Shown: positions 53,095 to 63,224 of the stretch, one piece after another
Layout of the letters: the number at the start of each line of letters is the position of its first letter
Position numbering within the stretch: the stretch's first letter is position 1
Source of the DNA: Granulicella sp.
Lineage (GTDB): Bacteria; Acidobacteriota; Terriglobia; Terriglobales; Acidobacteriaceae
Length of the DNA stretch: 64,000 nucleotides
Assembly (NCBI GenBank): GCA_003132145.1
Contig: PKWU01000039.1
Span: 16,593 to 80,592, forward strand
Reading direction: 5' to 3'
Notes under the pieces: generated by a model
The model's input: the letters and a program-made list of their open reading frames with translations, nothing else
The model's database searches: none
What the model was told of the DNA's origin: nothing
Program-made: the position numbers and the translations under genes

Positions 53095-53555
53095 TGCGCC
53101 GCCTCCGGTCGAGTCCCGGACGGCATCACCGCTCGCACAATCTGTTCGCTCAACTCCGCGCACACCCCGTCGATCTGAAGTTGCGCGATGGCCACGCTCT
53201 GTTCGATCTCGCCCTTCGCCGCCTTCACCTTCTCCGCGGTCGCCGCGCGCGCATCCGCCAGGGCCAGATCTCGCTGCGCGCCCCACTGCTTCAATTTTTC
53301 CTCGCGCGAAGCCAGGTTCTCCGCCCGCGCCCCGCGCAGCTTGGCTTCGTACTCCGCCGTCCTGGCCTCGGCCGCAGAGATCGCTCCCCTCGCCTGCTCC
53401 ACCGCTCCGCTTGTCCGCGCGCGCCGTTCGGCCAGCACGCGGTCCAGAGGACGCCGCACCAGCAAGCTATAAGCAACCACCAGAAGCAGAAACAGCACCA
53501 TGGTCGGCACAGAGCCGAGCACAAGTCCACCGAGTTGATTCAGTATTTCATCCAT
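53091..53555 (-). CDS. ATP synthase subunit b' (second b-type stalk subunit)
   Basis: With ATG 53555 the product has 154 residues. One N-terminal membrane segment (GSVPTMVLFLLLVVAYSLLV) is followed by a stalk helix (RRPLDRVLAERRARTSGAVEQARGAISAAEARTAEYEAKL). It is the first gene of the F1-stalk operon. The presence of two b-type genes gives a heterodimeric stalk, as in cyanobacteria and acidobacteria. No atpB or atpE is in the window. Confidence 0.9.
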   Translation of the reverse strand: MDEILNQLGGLVLGSVPTMVLFLLLVVAYSLLVRRPLDRVLAERRARTSGAVEQARGAISAAEARTAEYEAKLRGARAENLASREEKLKQWGAQRDLALADARAATAEKVKAAKGEIEQSVAIAQLQIDGVCAELSEQIVRAVMPSGTRPEAAQ

Positions 53556-53636
53556 GACTGGAGCGGGCGTGGGGGCTGCAAAACCCCCTTGAAACGCAGG
53601 CGAAAACGCTGCCTTGCACACTTCGGGTACAGCTCT

Positions 53637-53666
53637 TTTCTAACAAAGCGCGAAGGGGAGTGTCAA
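53637..53666 (-). promoter_or_regulatory. Sigma-70-like promoter for the atp operon
   Basis: On the minus strand TTGACA (53666-53661), 18 nt, then TAGAAA (53642-53637). It lies about 80 nt before the b' start. Confidence 0.55.
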
Positions 53667-53747
53667 ACCCCCATAGAGCGATAATCGGCTAATCAATGCG
53701 GTATTCGCGCAAATCGCTCCGCTTGACTCACCCTCAAAAAATAGCCT

Positions 53748-53775
53748 TTGACAATCCCACAAAGAAGCCTAGACT
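53748..53775 (+). promoter_or_regulatory. Sigma-70-like promoter, divergent from atp
   Basis: TTGACA at 53748-53753, a 16-nt spacer and TAGACT at 53770-53775 on the plus strand. It is one of the best two-box promoters in the window, yet no protein gene follows it. Confidence 0.65.
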
Positions 53776-53781
53776 TTAAAT

Positions 53782-53868
53782 ACCACCAAGACCCGATGTC
53801 CTGGGTCGTACAGGTCGCGTGCACTGGGGACACCACCTCCGCTCCCCGACAGGCGGCCTGTTCTGTTT
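53782..53868 (+). ncRNA. Candidate structured small RNA
   Basis: Directly after a strong promoter, about 85 nt without an ORF can fold compactly. GACCC (53790) pairs with GGGTC (53803). ACAGG (53810) pairs with CCTGT (53857) and encloses GGGGA (53826) pairing with TCCCC (53843). The sequence ends CCTGTTCTGTTT, a weak T-rich end. I could not match it to 6S RNA, 4.5S RNA, tmRNA or a known riboswitch. It lies between the divergent atp promoter and the convergent end of hflX. Confidence 0.45.
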
Positions 53869-53935
53869 AACCCCGCCCCCATACTTGCAACCACACCTTC
53901 GGGCCGTTTGCCCGCATCTCTCCGCTGGCTGCTTA

Positions 53936-53970
53936 CAACTCACAACCTGCAACGCACAACCTGCAACCGC
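53936..53970 (-). repeat. Heptamer array (5 units) right after the hflX stop
   Basis: On the plus strand CAACTCA CAACCTG CAACGCA CAACCTG CAACCGC. It ends one base from the hflX stop codon at 53972. The units match the atpD-atpC array. Confidence 0.85.
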
Positions 53971-53971
53971 T

Positions 53972-55576
53972 TCAATTCTGCTCGCGAAACCGCCGATAGC
54001 GCTCCAGCAGCGACGCCGGCCCGCGCGCCGTCAACACCACCAGGTTCCCCTCGAAGCTCTTCTCCCCCACCACCGCGCCCGCCTCCAGCGCGGCCAGCAA
54101 TGCCCCCTCCGACTGCGGCACCCTCAGCCTCGCATCCACCAGAGGGTCCACCATCAGGGCCTCGTCGATGGCCGCCAGCAGCTCATTCAGCCCCGTCTTC
54201 ATCAGCCCAGAGACAGGAACCGCAACCGGCCCGCCGCTTACCGCACAACCGCCCGCAAGCCGCGCGAGCGCATCCTGCGGCAGCAGGTCGATCTTGTTCA
54301 TCACCTCGATCACCGGCTTGCCCTTCACATCCAGCTCGCCCAGCACCCGCTCCACCTGCATCTTCTGCTCGTCAACCATCGCGCTGGATGCGTCCCTCAC
54401 ATGCAGCAACACCTCGGCCCGCTCCACCTCTTCCAGCGTCGCGCGAAAGCTGGTCACCAGCGTGTGCGGCAGGTTGCGAATGAAGCCCACCGTGTCCGAC
54501 AGCAGGATCTTCCGCCGGCTCGGCAATTGCAGTTGCTTCAGCTTGGTATCGAGCGTGGCAAACATCTTCGACGATTCCAGCACTCCCGCTTCTGTCAGCG
54601 CATTGAAGAGTGTGCTCTTGCCTGCATTGGTGTATCCCACCAGCGCGACCACCGGCACCGGTACAGACTCGCGTCTCTGCCGCTGCTGACGGCGAATCCG
54701 CCGCACCGCCTCCAACTGCTCCTTCACGTGGTCGATGCGCAGGTTGATCTTGCGCCGGTCGGTTTCGAGCTGCGTCTCGCCCGGCCCGCGCGTGCCAATC
54801 CCGCCGCCCAACTGGCTCATCGACTTGCCCCGCCCCGCCAGCCGCGGCAGTTTATATTCCAACTGCGCCAGCTCCACCTGCAACTGCCCCTCGCGCGTCC
54901 GTGCGTGTCTTGCAAAAATATCCAGGATTAACTGTGTCCGGTCGATCACGCGGCACGGCAGCTTTGCATCCAGGTTGCGCAACTGCGAGGGCGTCAGGTC
55001 GTGGTCGAAGAGCACCACGCTCGCCCCGGTGGACGCCACCACGCCCGCAATCTCCGCCAGCTTTCCCTGCCCTACCAGGGTCGCCGCATCCGGCCGGGCG
55101 CGCCGCTGCACCAGCGTCGCCGCAATCTGCGCGCCTGCGCTCTGCGCCAGTTCCTCGAACTCCGCCAGCGATGCGTCGAAGTCAAGCTCGCCAACCGCGC
55201 CGCGTTGAGACGCAGGTTCCTTCGCGGAAGGGACCTCTGTGTTGCCGGATTGTTGAGCGTCCCCTTCGTCTGCGGAGAGATCGGCCTCGGTCGAAACCGC
55301 GGCCGCATCCCGCGCCAGACGCGCCGACGCGCTCAATCGCCGCCGCTGCCCGCTAAACTCCACCGCAACCAGCACGGCGAGCTCCTGGCCCGCCGCCGCG
55401 CGCGCCGCTGTCATAACACGCGCCGCCGCCGCATCCTCCACAAGGCTCACCTGCGGCCTCCGGACCGTACCGCATCCGCTCGTGCCGCATCCGCTCTGGT
55501 CGAGACCAGCCTTGTCTTCATGGTTGGGACCTTCACCTTTGCAATATCGATCGCCCGCCAGGAAATCTCTGCACAA
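53972..55576 (-). CDS. hflX: GTPase HflX
   Basis: 534 residues, longer than the usual 420-450. The HflX domain is at about 130-300: [79 protein letters not shown] and [19 protein letters not shown]. The G domain follows: G1 [15 protein letters not shown]3 [12 protein letters not shown] and G4 VMNKIDLL. It splits stalled ribosomes. The N-terminal 120 residues are lineage-specific and low-complexity, so the true start may lie further in. hfq lies 115 bp upstream on the same strand, a common pairing. Confidence 0.93.
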   Translation of the reverse strand: MCRDFLAGDRYCKGEGPNHEDKAGLDQSGCGTSGCGTVRRPQVSLVEDAAAARVMTAARAAAGQELAVLVAVEFSGQRRRLSASARLARDAAAVSTEADLSADEGDAQQSGNTEVPSAKEPASQRGAVGELDFDASLAEFEELAQSAGAQIAATLVQRRARPDAATLVGQGKLAEIAGVVASTGASVVLFDHDLTPSQLRNLDAKLPCRVIDRTQLILDIFARHARTREGQLQVELAQLEYKLPRLAGRGKSMSQLGGGIGTRGPGETQLETDRRKINLRIDHVKEQLEAVRRIRRQQRQRRESVPVPVVALVGYTNAGKSTLFNALTEAGVLESSKMFATLDTKLKQLQLPSRRKILLSDTVGFIRNLPHTLVTSFRATLEEVERAEVLLHVRDASSAMVDEQKMQVERVLGELDVKGKPVIEVMNKIDLLPQDALARLAGGCAVSGGPVAVPVSGLMKTGLNELLAAIDEALMVDPLVDARLRVPQSEGALLAALEAGAVVGEKSFEGNLVVLTARGPASLLERYRRFREQN

Positions 55577-55606
55577 GCTCGCGTTTTGAAAGGGCGGGAC
55601 TGGTAG

Positions 55607-55669
55607 CCCAAGGCTTTAGCCTTGGGTCTCCCCGCCGCAAACCGCCTATTTAAATGCGGCTTTAGCCGC
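55607..55669. repeat. REP-like pair of palindromes between hfq and hflX
   Basis: A 20-bp palindrome CCCAAGGCTTTAGCCTTGGG (55607-55626) and a 14-bp palindrome GCGGCTTTAGCCGC (55656-55669) share the centre GGCTTTAGCC/GGCTAAAGCC and are separated by 29 bp. Such paired units are a known kind of dispersed repeat. Here they may act as a hairpin between the two genes. Confidence 0.75.
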
Positions 55670-55691
55670 CGAGGGAATCTTGAGAACTTGT

Positions 55692-56000
55692 TCAGACATT
55701 TCCTGGAGCGGCCTCGTCCAGCGCCCCGCCCGGCCCATTCTGCGTCCGCAACTCCGGCTTACCCGCGGCCTGGCCTTCTGTGTGCGGTCCCACCCGGCCG
55801 CTCACCACGGTCGAGATCGCGTGCTTGAAGATCAACTGCTCCTGAGCGTTGTTCTCCAGCAGCACCGAGTACTTGTCGAAGGACCGGATCTTGCCCGTCA
55901 GCTTCACGCCGCTCACCAGATAGATCGTGATCGGGCTCTTGTCCTTGCGGACCGTGTTGAGAAACGTGTCCTGAATATTCTGTGCCGGCTTCGATTCCAT
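55692..56000 (-). CDS. hfq: RNA chaperone Hfq
   Basis: 102 residues. Sm1: [41 protein letters not shown]. Sm2: [11 protein letters not shown], with Phe in place of the common Tyr in the YKHA motif. The hexamer binds small RNAs and A-rich mRNA. The 30-residue tail ([20 protein letters not shown]) is disordered. AAGGAGAT lies 8 nt before the ATG. Two 12-nt repeats sit just upstream. Confidence 0.95.
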   Translation of the reverse strand: MESKPAQNIQDTFLNTVRKDKSPITIYLVSGVKLTGKIRSFDKYSVLLENNAQEQLIFKHAISTVVSGRVGPHTEGQAAGKPELRTQNGPGGALDEAAPGNV

Positions 56001-56355
56001 GATTGCCGATCTCCTTGCGGTGGTTTCTTAGGTAGTTTCTTAGGTGGTCTCTCTTGAAAAAAGTAAAGTAAAGGAACGCAGCGCTCTATCGCTTCTCTCC
56101 GAGTTCAGTCCCCACAACGGACATCCCACCAAATGCATCTTCCAAGAAATTCAGAATACAGGCCTTAAGCACGATTATCAACTCCACCAGCCCACTCCTC
56201 CGCGCAAGCAATATACATTCAAGCAGTTGCGCCACGCGAAAATCCCATCCCTCACGTTCTTTTCTTGGTTAGACGCATTGCAGATGCAATGGATTCAGCC
56301 GTCCTGCGTTGTACCATGGCAATCAGTGCCCACCCTCAATCCGCAACCCGTCCCC
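56001..56355. other. hfq-degT divergent intergenic region
   Basis: About 355 bp. It contains the hfq leader repeats (minus strand CCACCTAAGAAA and CTACCTAAGAAA, period 12, at about 56020-56048). The DegT ORF is open back to 56044, but that extension has no conserved content and is probably not translated in full. Confidence 0.5.
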
Positions 56356-57714
56356 ATGCTCGACTTCAGCCGCCAGTACGCCCCGCTACGGCAGGAGGTT
56401 CTCTCCGCCCTCACCGCCGTCTGCGACTCGCAGCACTTTATCCTCGGCCCCCAGGTCGCCGCATTCGAGAAGGCCGCAGCCGCGGCCTGTGCCGCTCGCC
56501 ACGCCATCGGCTGCGCCAGCGGCACAGACGCCCTCTGGCTCGCGCTCGCCGCCTGCGGCATCGGCGACAGTACTGCCAGCACTCGACTGGGTGCCCCATC
56601 CATCGCGGCGACCGGGGTCCCCGGCGAGCGGACTTTGCTCGCTGGGGTGACAGAGCTATGGGTGGGTTCCGACGCCGTCGTCACCACCCCCTTCAGCTTC
56701 TTCGCCACGGCCAGCTCCATCCTGCGCGCCGGAGCGCGTCCCCTCTTCGCAGACATCGACCCCCGCACCTTCAACCTCTCGCCGAACTCGGTCGCCGAAG
56801 TTCTCGCCAGCCCAGCAGGCAAGAACGTCAAAGCCGTCCTCCCCGTCCATCTCTACGGCCAGTGCGCCGATTGGGATGCCTTCGCCGCTCTCCAGCGCGA
56901 CCACCCCGGCCTGCTCCTCATCGAAGACGCGGCCCAGGCCTTCGGAGCGTCGTGGACTACGCCCGGCCAGCCAGCAGGCCGTCCCGCTGGCTCTCTCGGC
57001 GACGCCGCAGCCTTCAGCTTCTACCCCACAAAAAATCTCGCCGCCATGGGAGACGCGGGCCTCGTCACCACCTCCAGCACCGTGATCGACCGCCGCGCCC
57101 GCTCTCTGCGCGCCCACGGAATGACTCGCCGCTACTTCCACGACGAGGTCGGCTGCAACTCCCGCATGGACGACCTGCAGGCCGCCGTCCTCAACGTCAA
57201 GCTCCGCCACATCGACGAGTGGAACCAGCAGCGCCGCACCCGCGCCGCCCGCTACGACCAGCTCTTCCGCGAAGCCAACCTCGCCGTCGAATGGTCCCCC
57301 CCCGAAGCGCTTCACTCAAACAAAGAGTCGGGTGCCCCATCCATCGCAGCAACATCGCGATGGGTGGGATCAGCAGCCACAATCCCATCCGCAGTCACAC
57401 CCTCCACCAAAGACGGCGTCGTTCTCCCCTACACCGACCCGCGCGCCACGCCGGTCTTCCACCAATACGTCATCCGCGCCCCGCGCCGCGACGCTCTGCG
57501 TGCCCGCCTCACCGCGCAGCAGATCGGCAGCGAGATCTACTACCCGGTCCCCATCCACCTACAGGCCGCGCTGCGCGACCTCGGCCACAAGCCGGGAGAC
57601 TTCCCCCAAGCCGAGCGCGCCGCTGCCGAAGTCCTCGCCCTTCCCCTCTACCCCGAACTGCGCGACGACGAGCAGCAAACCGTAGTCGCCGCCATCCGCA
57701 CCTTCTACGCCTGA
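56356..57714 (+). CDS. DegT/DnrJ/EryC1/StrS family aminotransferase with two repeat-encoded insertions
   Basis: The start is placed at ATG 56356 (MLDFSRQYAPLRQEV), matching the family's usual beginning and giving 452 residues. ATG 56284 is an alternative. PLP-dependent sugar aminotransferase: HFILGPQVAAFEKAAAAACAARHAIGCASGTDALWLAL, VTTPFSFFATASSIL, VLPVHLYGQCADWD, LLIEDAAQAFGA, and the lysine in SFYPTKNLAAMGDAGLV. Two insertions break otherwise aligned sequence: about 26 residues after GIGDST (LGAPSIAATGVPGERTLLAG...) and about 40 after WSPPEAL (GAPSIAATSRWVGSAAT). Both are encoded by palindromic repeats. It probably makes an amino sugar for a surface glycan. Confidence 0.88.
   Translation: MLDFSRQYAPLRQEVLSALTAVCDSQHFILGPQVAAFEKAAAAACAARHAIGCASGTDALWLALAACGIGDSTASTRLGAPSIAATGVPGERTLLAGVTELWVGSDAVVTTPFSFFATASSILRAGARPLFADIDPRTFNLSPNSVAEVLASPAGKNVKAVLPVHLYGQCADWDAFAALQRDHPGLLLIEDAAQAFGASWTTPGQPAGRPAGSLGDAAAFSFYPTKNLAAMGDAGLVTTSSTVIDRRARSLRAHGMTRRYFHDEVGCNSRMDDLQAAVLNVKLRHIDEWNQQRRTRAARYDQLFREANLAVEWSPPEALHSNKESGAPSIAATSRWVGSAATIPSAVTPSTKDGVVLPYTDPRATPVFHQYVIRAPRRDALRARLTAQQIGSEIYYPVPIHLQAALRDLGHKPGDFPQAERAAAEVLALPLYPELRDDEQQTVVAAIRTFYA
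56589..56666 (+). repeat. Nested palindromic repeat inside the DegT gene (78 bp)
   Basis: The left arm GGGTGCCCCATCCATCGC and the right arm CTATGGGTGGG enclose a second palindrome (GTCCCCGGCGAGCG...TTTGCTCGCTGGGGTG, 56616-56649). The inner one is nearly identical to 62671-62705. 78 bp is 26 codons, so the frame is kept. Confidence 0.85.
57330..57368 (+). repeat. Simple palindromic repeat inside the DegT gene (39 bp)
   Basis: GGGTGCCCCATCCATCGCAG, a short centre, then CGCGATGGGTGGG. This is the outer frame of the copy at 56589 without the inner palindrome. 39 bp is 13 codons. It encodes GAPSIAATSRWVG. Confidence 0.85.
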
Positions 57715-57742
57715 CTTACCACTTACCACTGACCACTTATCA
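57715..57742 (+). repeat. Heptamer array (4 units) right after the DegT stop
   Basis: CTTACCA CTTACCA CTGACCA CTTATCA begins at the base after TGA 57712-57714. It ends 8 bp before the convergent SH3 lipoprotein gene. Confidence 0.8.
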
Positions 57743-57749
57743 CTGCCTT

Positions 57750-58916
57750 TTACTTCTTCTTCCCCTTCTTATCCTTCTTCACCTCAACCACGGGATGCGC
57801 CTCCGCATCCGGCGCGCTTCCCGCCGCCTGAATCCGCCGCACCAGGTTCCCTTCCAGCCGATAGGTCTTCTCGATCGTTCTCCCCGGCGTCACCATTCCC
57901 GTCGCCGCATCGGGAACCACCGCGCCCGCGTCCGCCGCCAGCACCTTATAGGTAAACGTCGGCAGCTCCATCTGCGCCGTCGCCGACCTGCCGTACGGGT
58001 CCGCGCTCATCCGGATCGTCACCGGAAGATACCCCTCCATATTCTTCTCGCGGTACGCCGTCTCGTAGCGATGCATCTTCAGGTTCCAGGTAAACACCCG
58101 CACCTGGTCGAAGTCGTAAGCCAGCCCCGCCGTATAAGGAGACAGAACCGTCAAGTAGATCGGAATGTCTTTATTGTCCTGCTGGGCGCCGTCGTCGTGG
58201 ACGGTGGTCAGCACATACGCGCCCACGATCCGCTGTCCTTCCGAGTACTTTGCCACCGAGTCGGGCACATCCACATCCACATAGTGAGAGAGCAGCCAAC
58301 CGGCGCGCCCTTTGGCGTCGCGCGCCAGCCACCAGTCCTCCATCGCAATCGCAGGCACGGTCTCAGTTCCCTGCGCATCCGCCGTCTTTACCGGGGCCGC
58401 GCCCGCCGGCATCGGCTTAGGCAGCGTCGCCCGCTCCAGCAGTTGCAGCTTGTCGCCCTCCGCCAGCCGGTAGAAAGTCTCGGTTACCCGGCCCGGCCTC
58501 AGGTGCAGGTTCACATCGTCGCGCACCACCGCCGACGCCACCGCAGGATCGTTCTTGTGCGTCTGGGCTAGGGCCTTGAACTGGTCGAAGACATCCTCGG
58601 TGGCCACCGCCTTCTCGTCGATCCAGCCCACCTCGCCCTTCTCCGTCTTCACATGGTAGAAGCGGCGTCCATGCTCCAGCACGTCGAGCCGCTGGCCGTT
58701 CTCCACCGTCGCGGTGCGGTTGGAGACGGCAGCCACGCGGTCGCGAAGATACGTCTGCTTCACCGTCACATACACCGATCCGCCCGCCGGCCTGGGCCGC
58801 AGATGCGAGCACCCGCTCAACATCGCAAGCCACAGCGCAGCCGCGAAAACGCATGACCCGAAACCACGTCCGGCGGCCCGGCGCGCCGCGACGCGGCAAC
58901 ATAATCCACGGAACAT
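57750..58916 (-). CDS. Lipoprotein with bacterial SH3-like domains
   Basis: With ATG 58916 (MFRGLCCRVA) the product has 388 residues. The track start adds 24 residues without clear purpose. Signal and lipobox: FAAALWLAMLSGC. Residues 50-110 form one SH3-like domain (SVYVTVKQTYLRDRVAAVSNRTATVENGQRLDVLEHGRRFYHVKTEKGEVGWID), and a second follows (DDVNLHLRPGRVTETFYRLAEGDKLQLLERA ... WWLARDAKGRAGWLLSHYVD). The C-terminal third is unrecognised and ends in KKDKKGKKK. Such domains bind peptidoglycan or peptides at the envelope. Confidence 0.8.
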   Translation of the reverse strand: MFRGLCCRVAARRAAGRGFGSCVFAAALWLAMLSGCSHLRPRPAGGSVYVTVKQTYLRDRVAAVSNRTATVENGQRLDVLEHGRRFYHVKTEKGEVGWIDEKAVATEDVFDQFKALAQTHKNDPAVASAVVRDDVNLHLRPGRVTETFYRLAEGDKLQLLERATLPKPMPAGAAPVKTADAQGTETVPAIAMEDWWLARDAKGRAGWLLSHYVDVDVPDSVAKYSEGQRIVGAYVLTTVHDDGAQQDNKDIPIYLTVLSPYTAGLAYDFDQVRVFTWNLKMHRYETAYREKNMEGYLPVTIRMSADPYGRSATAQMELPTFTYKVLAADAGAVVPDAATGMVTPGRTIEKTYRLEGNLVRRIQAAGSAPDAEAHPVVEVKKDKKGKKK

Positions 58917-59074
58917 GGACCTCGGAGAATCAGGTCGCAGGGAGTAATTGGAAGATTTGGATCTCTTGTCCGGCACATCTTCCAGCATAGCAGCGCAAAA
59001 TCCCCGGTGCGTACGTTGCTTCAGAGTGAAAGCGCCCCCACGCCATTCCAGCCCGCCTCAATCACGCATACTCC

Positions 59075-60247
59075 TCAGTGCGTGGCAGCGATCGCCACCG
59101 GCCCGGTCGGGTCCGTCCCCGTCGCGGTTGCCGCCGAAAGATCCAGCTTCCCCGTTGTAGTCGAATCGTAGCTGTACATGGTCAAGTCGGACGATCCGCC
59201 GTTGGCCGCCGCCAGCAGATAGTCGCCGCTGTTGTCCACAGCCAGCCCAATCGGCGCTGAACCGCTGTCAATCGTGCCGGTGCCCAGCGAGGGAAGTAGA
59301 CCGCTGCTGTTTGCGGTTGTGCTGAACTCCGAGATCGTGCTCGTAGTACGGTTCGCCACATAGACGTCCGTGCCGGCGGCGTTCAGTACCACCGCGGAGG
59401 GCTGAACCCCCGTCGTACCCTGCGCCACGGGAACAGGATTCAAAACCCCACCCGACCCAATGCTGTACGCCGCAATCGCTCCGACCGAAGTGCTGTAGCT
59501 CCGCGCAATATACAGGATCGTGCTGTCCGAATTCACCGCCAGCGCATTGTCCATTGTGGACGTCGGAAGCGATGCCAACGTCATCTGATTGGGATTCGAC
59601 ATAGCCCCGCTCGACGCAGCGGTATTGAACTGGATCGACAGATCGCCCCCCGTTCCCAGCGCCACAAACACAAACTCTCCATTCGGGGACACCTTGATCG
59701 CCGATGAGTTAGTCACAGTCGTCCCCCCGGTGATGCCGCTGATGTTTGCACCCGCCTCCGGTGTCAGCCCTCCCGTACTGGAGTCGATCTGATACTCATA
59801 CACCGTCACGACACCCGAGGAGAAGCTTCCATCCAGCGCAAACAGCCACTGCCCATCCGGAGAGATGTCCATCGCAACCACGTCCGTCAAGCCCGAAGTG
59901 ACGCCACTGGTCAGCGAACCCAACACCCCGCCCGACGCAATCGAAAACGCCGCAATCTGGCTGCTCCCTGCCACAAACAGGATCGAGTCCGCGGGATTCA
60001 CCGCCAGCGCCGTCGGCGAAAACCCCAGCGAGACGGGCGACCCCGATACCGCGGTCAGCGTACCCGTCCCCACCACGAACCCGCTCACCGTATCCGCCGT
60101 TCCGTTCGCCACATACACAATATCGCCGCTGGTACTGCTGCTGCTGCTCGAGCTGTCCACAGCAACCCAGAACCCAGCGCATCCCGTCGTCCAACAGAGG
60201 GCCGCCACGCCCAAAGCCCCCGCCACTCGCCGAAGCAATCCCATCAT
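59075..60247 (-). CDS. Beta-propeller lipoprotein (lactonase/YVTN-like)
   Basis: With ATG 60247 (after GGAAGGGAACGG) the product has 390 residues. The lipoprotein signal is LLRRVAGALGVAALCWTTGC. A Ser-rich spacer leads to propeller blades: DIVYVANGTADTVSGFVVG, FSPTALAVNPADSILFVAGSSQIAAFSI, ISPDGQWLFALDGSFSSG and GTDVYVANRTTSTISEFS. It resembles lactonase-fold proteins but has no catalytic residues I can point to. It lies 125 bp downstream of katG on the same strand. Confidence 0.75.
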   Translation of the reverse strand: MMGLLRRVAGALGVAALCWTTGCAGFWVAVDSSSSSSSTSGDIVYVANGTADTVSGFVVGTGTLTAVSGSPVSLGFSPTALAVNPADSILFVAGSSQIAAFSIASGGVLGSLTSGVTSGLTDVVAMDISPDGQWLFALDGSFSSGVVTVYEYQIDSSTGGLTPEAGANISGITGGTTVTNSSAIKVSPNGEFVFVALGTGGDLSIQFNTAASSGAMSNPNQMTLASLPTSTMDNALAVNSDSTILYIARSYSTSVGAIAAYSIGSGGVLNPVPVAQGTTGVQPSAVVLNAAGTDVYVANRTTSTISEFSTTANSSGLLPSLGTGTIDSGSAPIGLAVDNSGDYLLAAANGGSSDLTMYSYDSTTTGKLDLSAATATGTDPTGPVAIAATH

Positions 60248-60371
60248 CGTTCCGTTCCCTTCCATCTTCTCTCTATTCGACTCTACTCCCGGCAAAACAT
60301 CACCCGCCTCTGCTGCCTGTAAACCCAAAAAAGCGGCCCATCGCTGGACCGCTCTGCCCTTCCCTCTGGGA

Positions 60372-62582
<2,211 letters not shown>

Positions 62583-62612
62583 TCACCTCGATTTCGTCTT
62601 TGCTGTTCCCCT

Positions 62613-62769
62613 AGAGCATTTTCACTATTGCTATAGAGAGACAAGAATTGTCATTCCGCAGCGCATCCGCGGTCCCCGGCGAGCGATCTTTGCTCGCTGG
62701 GGTGGAGCAGCGGAGGAATCTGCTTTTGCTCGCACTGTGAGACTCCACACCATTACTGAAAACGCTCTA
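62613..62769. repeat. MITE-like repeat with nested TCATTCCG frame and inner palindrome
   Basis: The ends AGAGCATTTTCACTATTG and CCATTACTGAAAACGCTCT are inverted repeats (about 15 of 18 match). Inside are GTCATTCCG, the inner palindrome GTCCCCGGCGAGCG...GCTCGCTGGGG (62671-62705), and GGAATCTGCTTTTGCTCGC. The ends match the element at 22889, while the inner palindrome matches the DegT insertion. It lies between DUF2203 and katG. Confidence 0.75.
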
Positions 62770-62786
62770 ACAACCAACAACCGTCT

Positions 62787-63224
62787 CTAGTTCAGCCGTT
62801 CCTTCTCCGTCTTGCCCGTCCGTCCAGCCAGCGGCTTGCGCCCGGCAAATCCATCCTCCGGGGTATGCCAGTAGCCGATCTCACGCTCGCCCAGTTGCCA
62901 GCACAGCAACACGTCCTGGCCCTCCATCACCGAGGGAAAGTCCAGCAGTCCCTTCTCCAGATCCTTCACCTGCACTCCGATCTCGTCCATCTCGGCCAGC
63001 GTATCGCGCGCCTCCTGCAAAGCCTTCTCGCGCTCTGTCCGCCGCCGCGCCGCCTGGGCCACATCCACGCGCATTCCGCCCGCCAGGAAGATCCGCTGGT
63101 TCAGCTCGTGCATCTCCCGCTCCAGCTCGCCGGCGCGCGCTCCCGCCGCCTGCGCCCGACGCAACAGCGCCTCCACCACCGGCAGCAGAGTCTGCGCCTC
63201 GCTCAATGTGAACGTCCTGCTCAA
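62787..63224 (-). CDS. DUF2203 family protein
   Basis: The best start is TTG 63224, which overlaps the nadA stop (TTGA), giving 145 residues from SRTFTLSEAQTLLPVVEALL, the usual beginning of DUF2203. The track's 197-codon version runs back antisense to nothing useful and overlaps nadA. Middle: helices ARAGELEREMHELNQRIFL and RTEREKALQEARDTLAEMDEIGVQVKDLEKGLLDFPSVMEGQDVLLCWQLGEREIGYWHTPEDGFAGRKPL, the family's conserved C-terminal block. Function unknown. It is probably cotranslated with nadA. Confidence 0.85.
   Translation of the reverse strand: MSRTFTLSEAQTLLPVVEALLRRAQAAGARAGELEREMHELNQRIFLAGGMRVDVAQAARRRTEREKALQEARDTLAEMDEIGVQVKDLEKGLLDFPSVMEGQDVLLCWQLGEREIGYWHTPEDGFAGRKPLAGRTGKTEKERLN

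Noticed and set aside
53782-53868. Identification of the structured RNA as 6S or 4.5S/SRP RNA
   Set aside because: It lacks the GGAAGGAAGCAGC-type SRP loop, and no long closing stem typical of 6S RNA was found, so only a generic ncRNA call is made.
56589-57368. Repeated GGGTGCCCCATCC units as a CRISPR array
   Set aside because: The copies are hundreds of bases to kilobases apart, lie in coding frames, and have no regular spacers or cas genes nearby.
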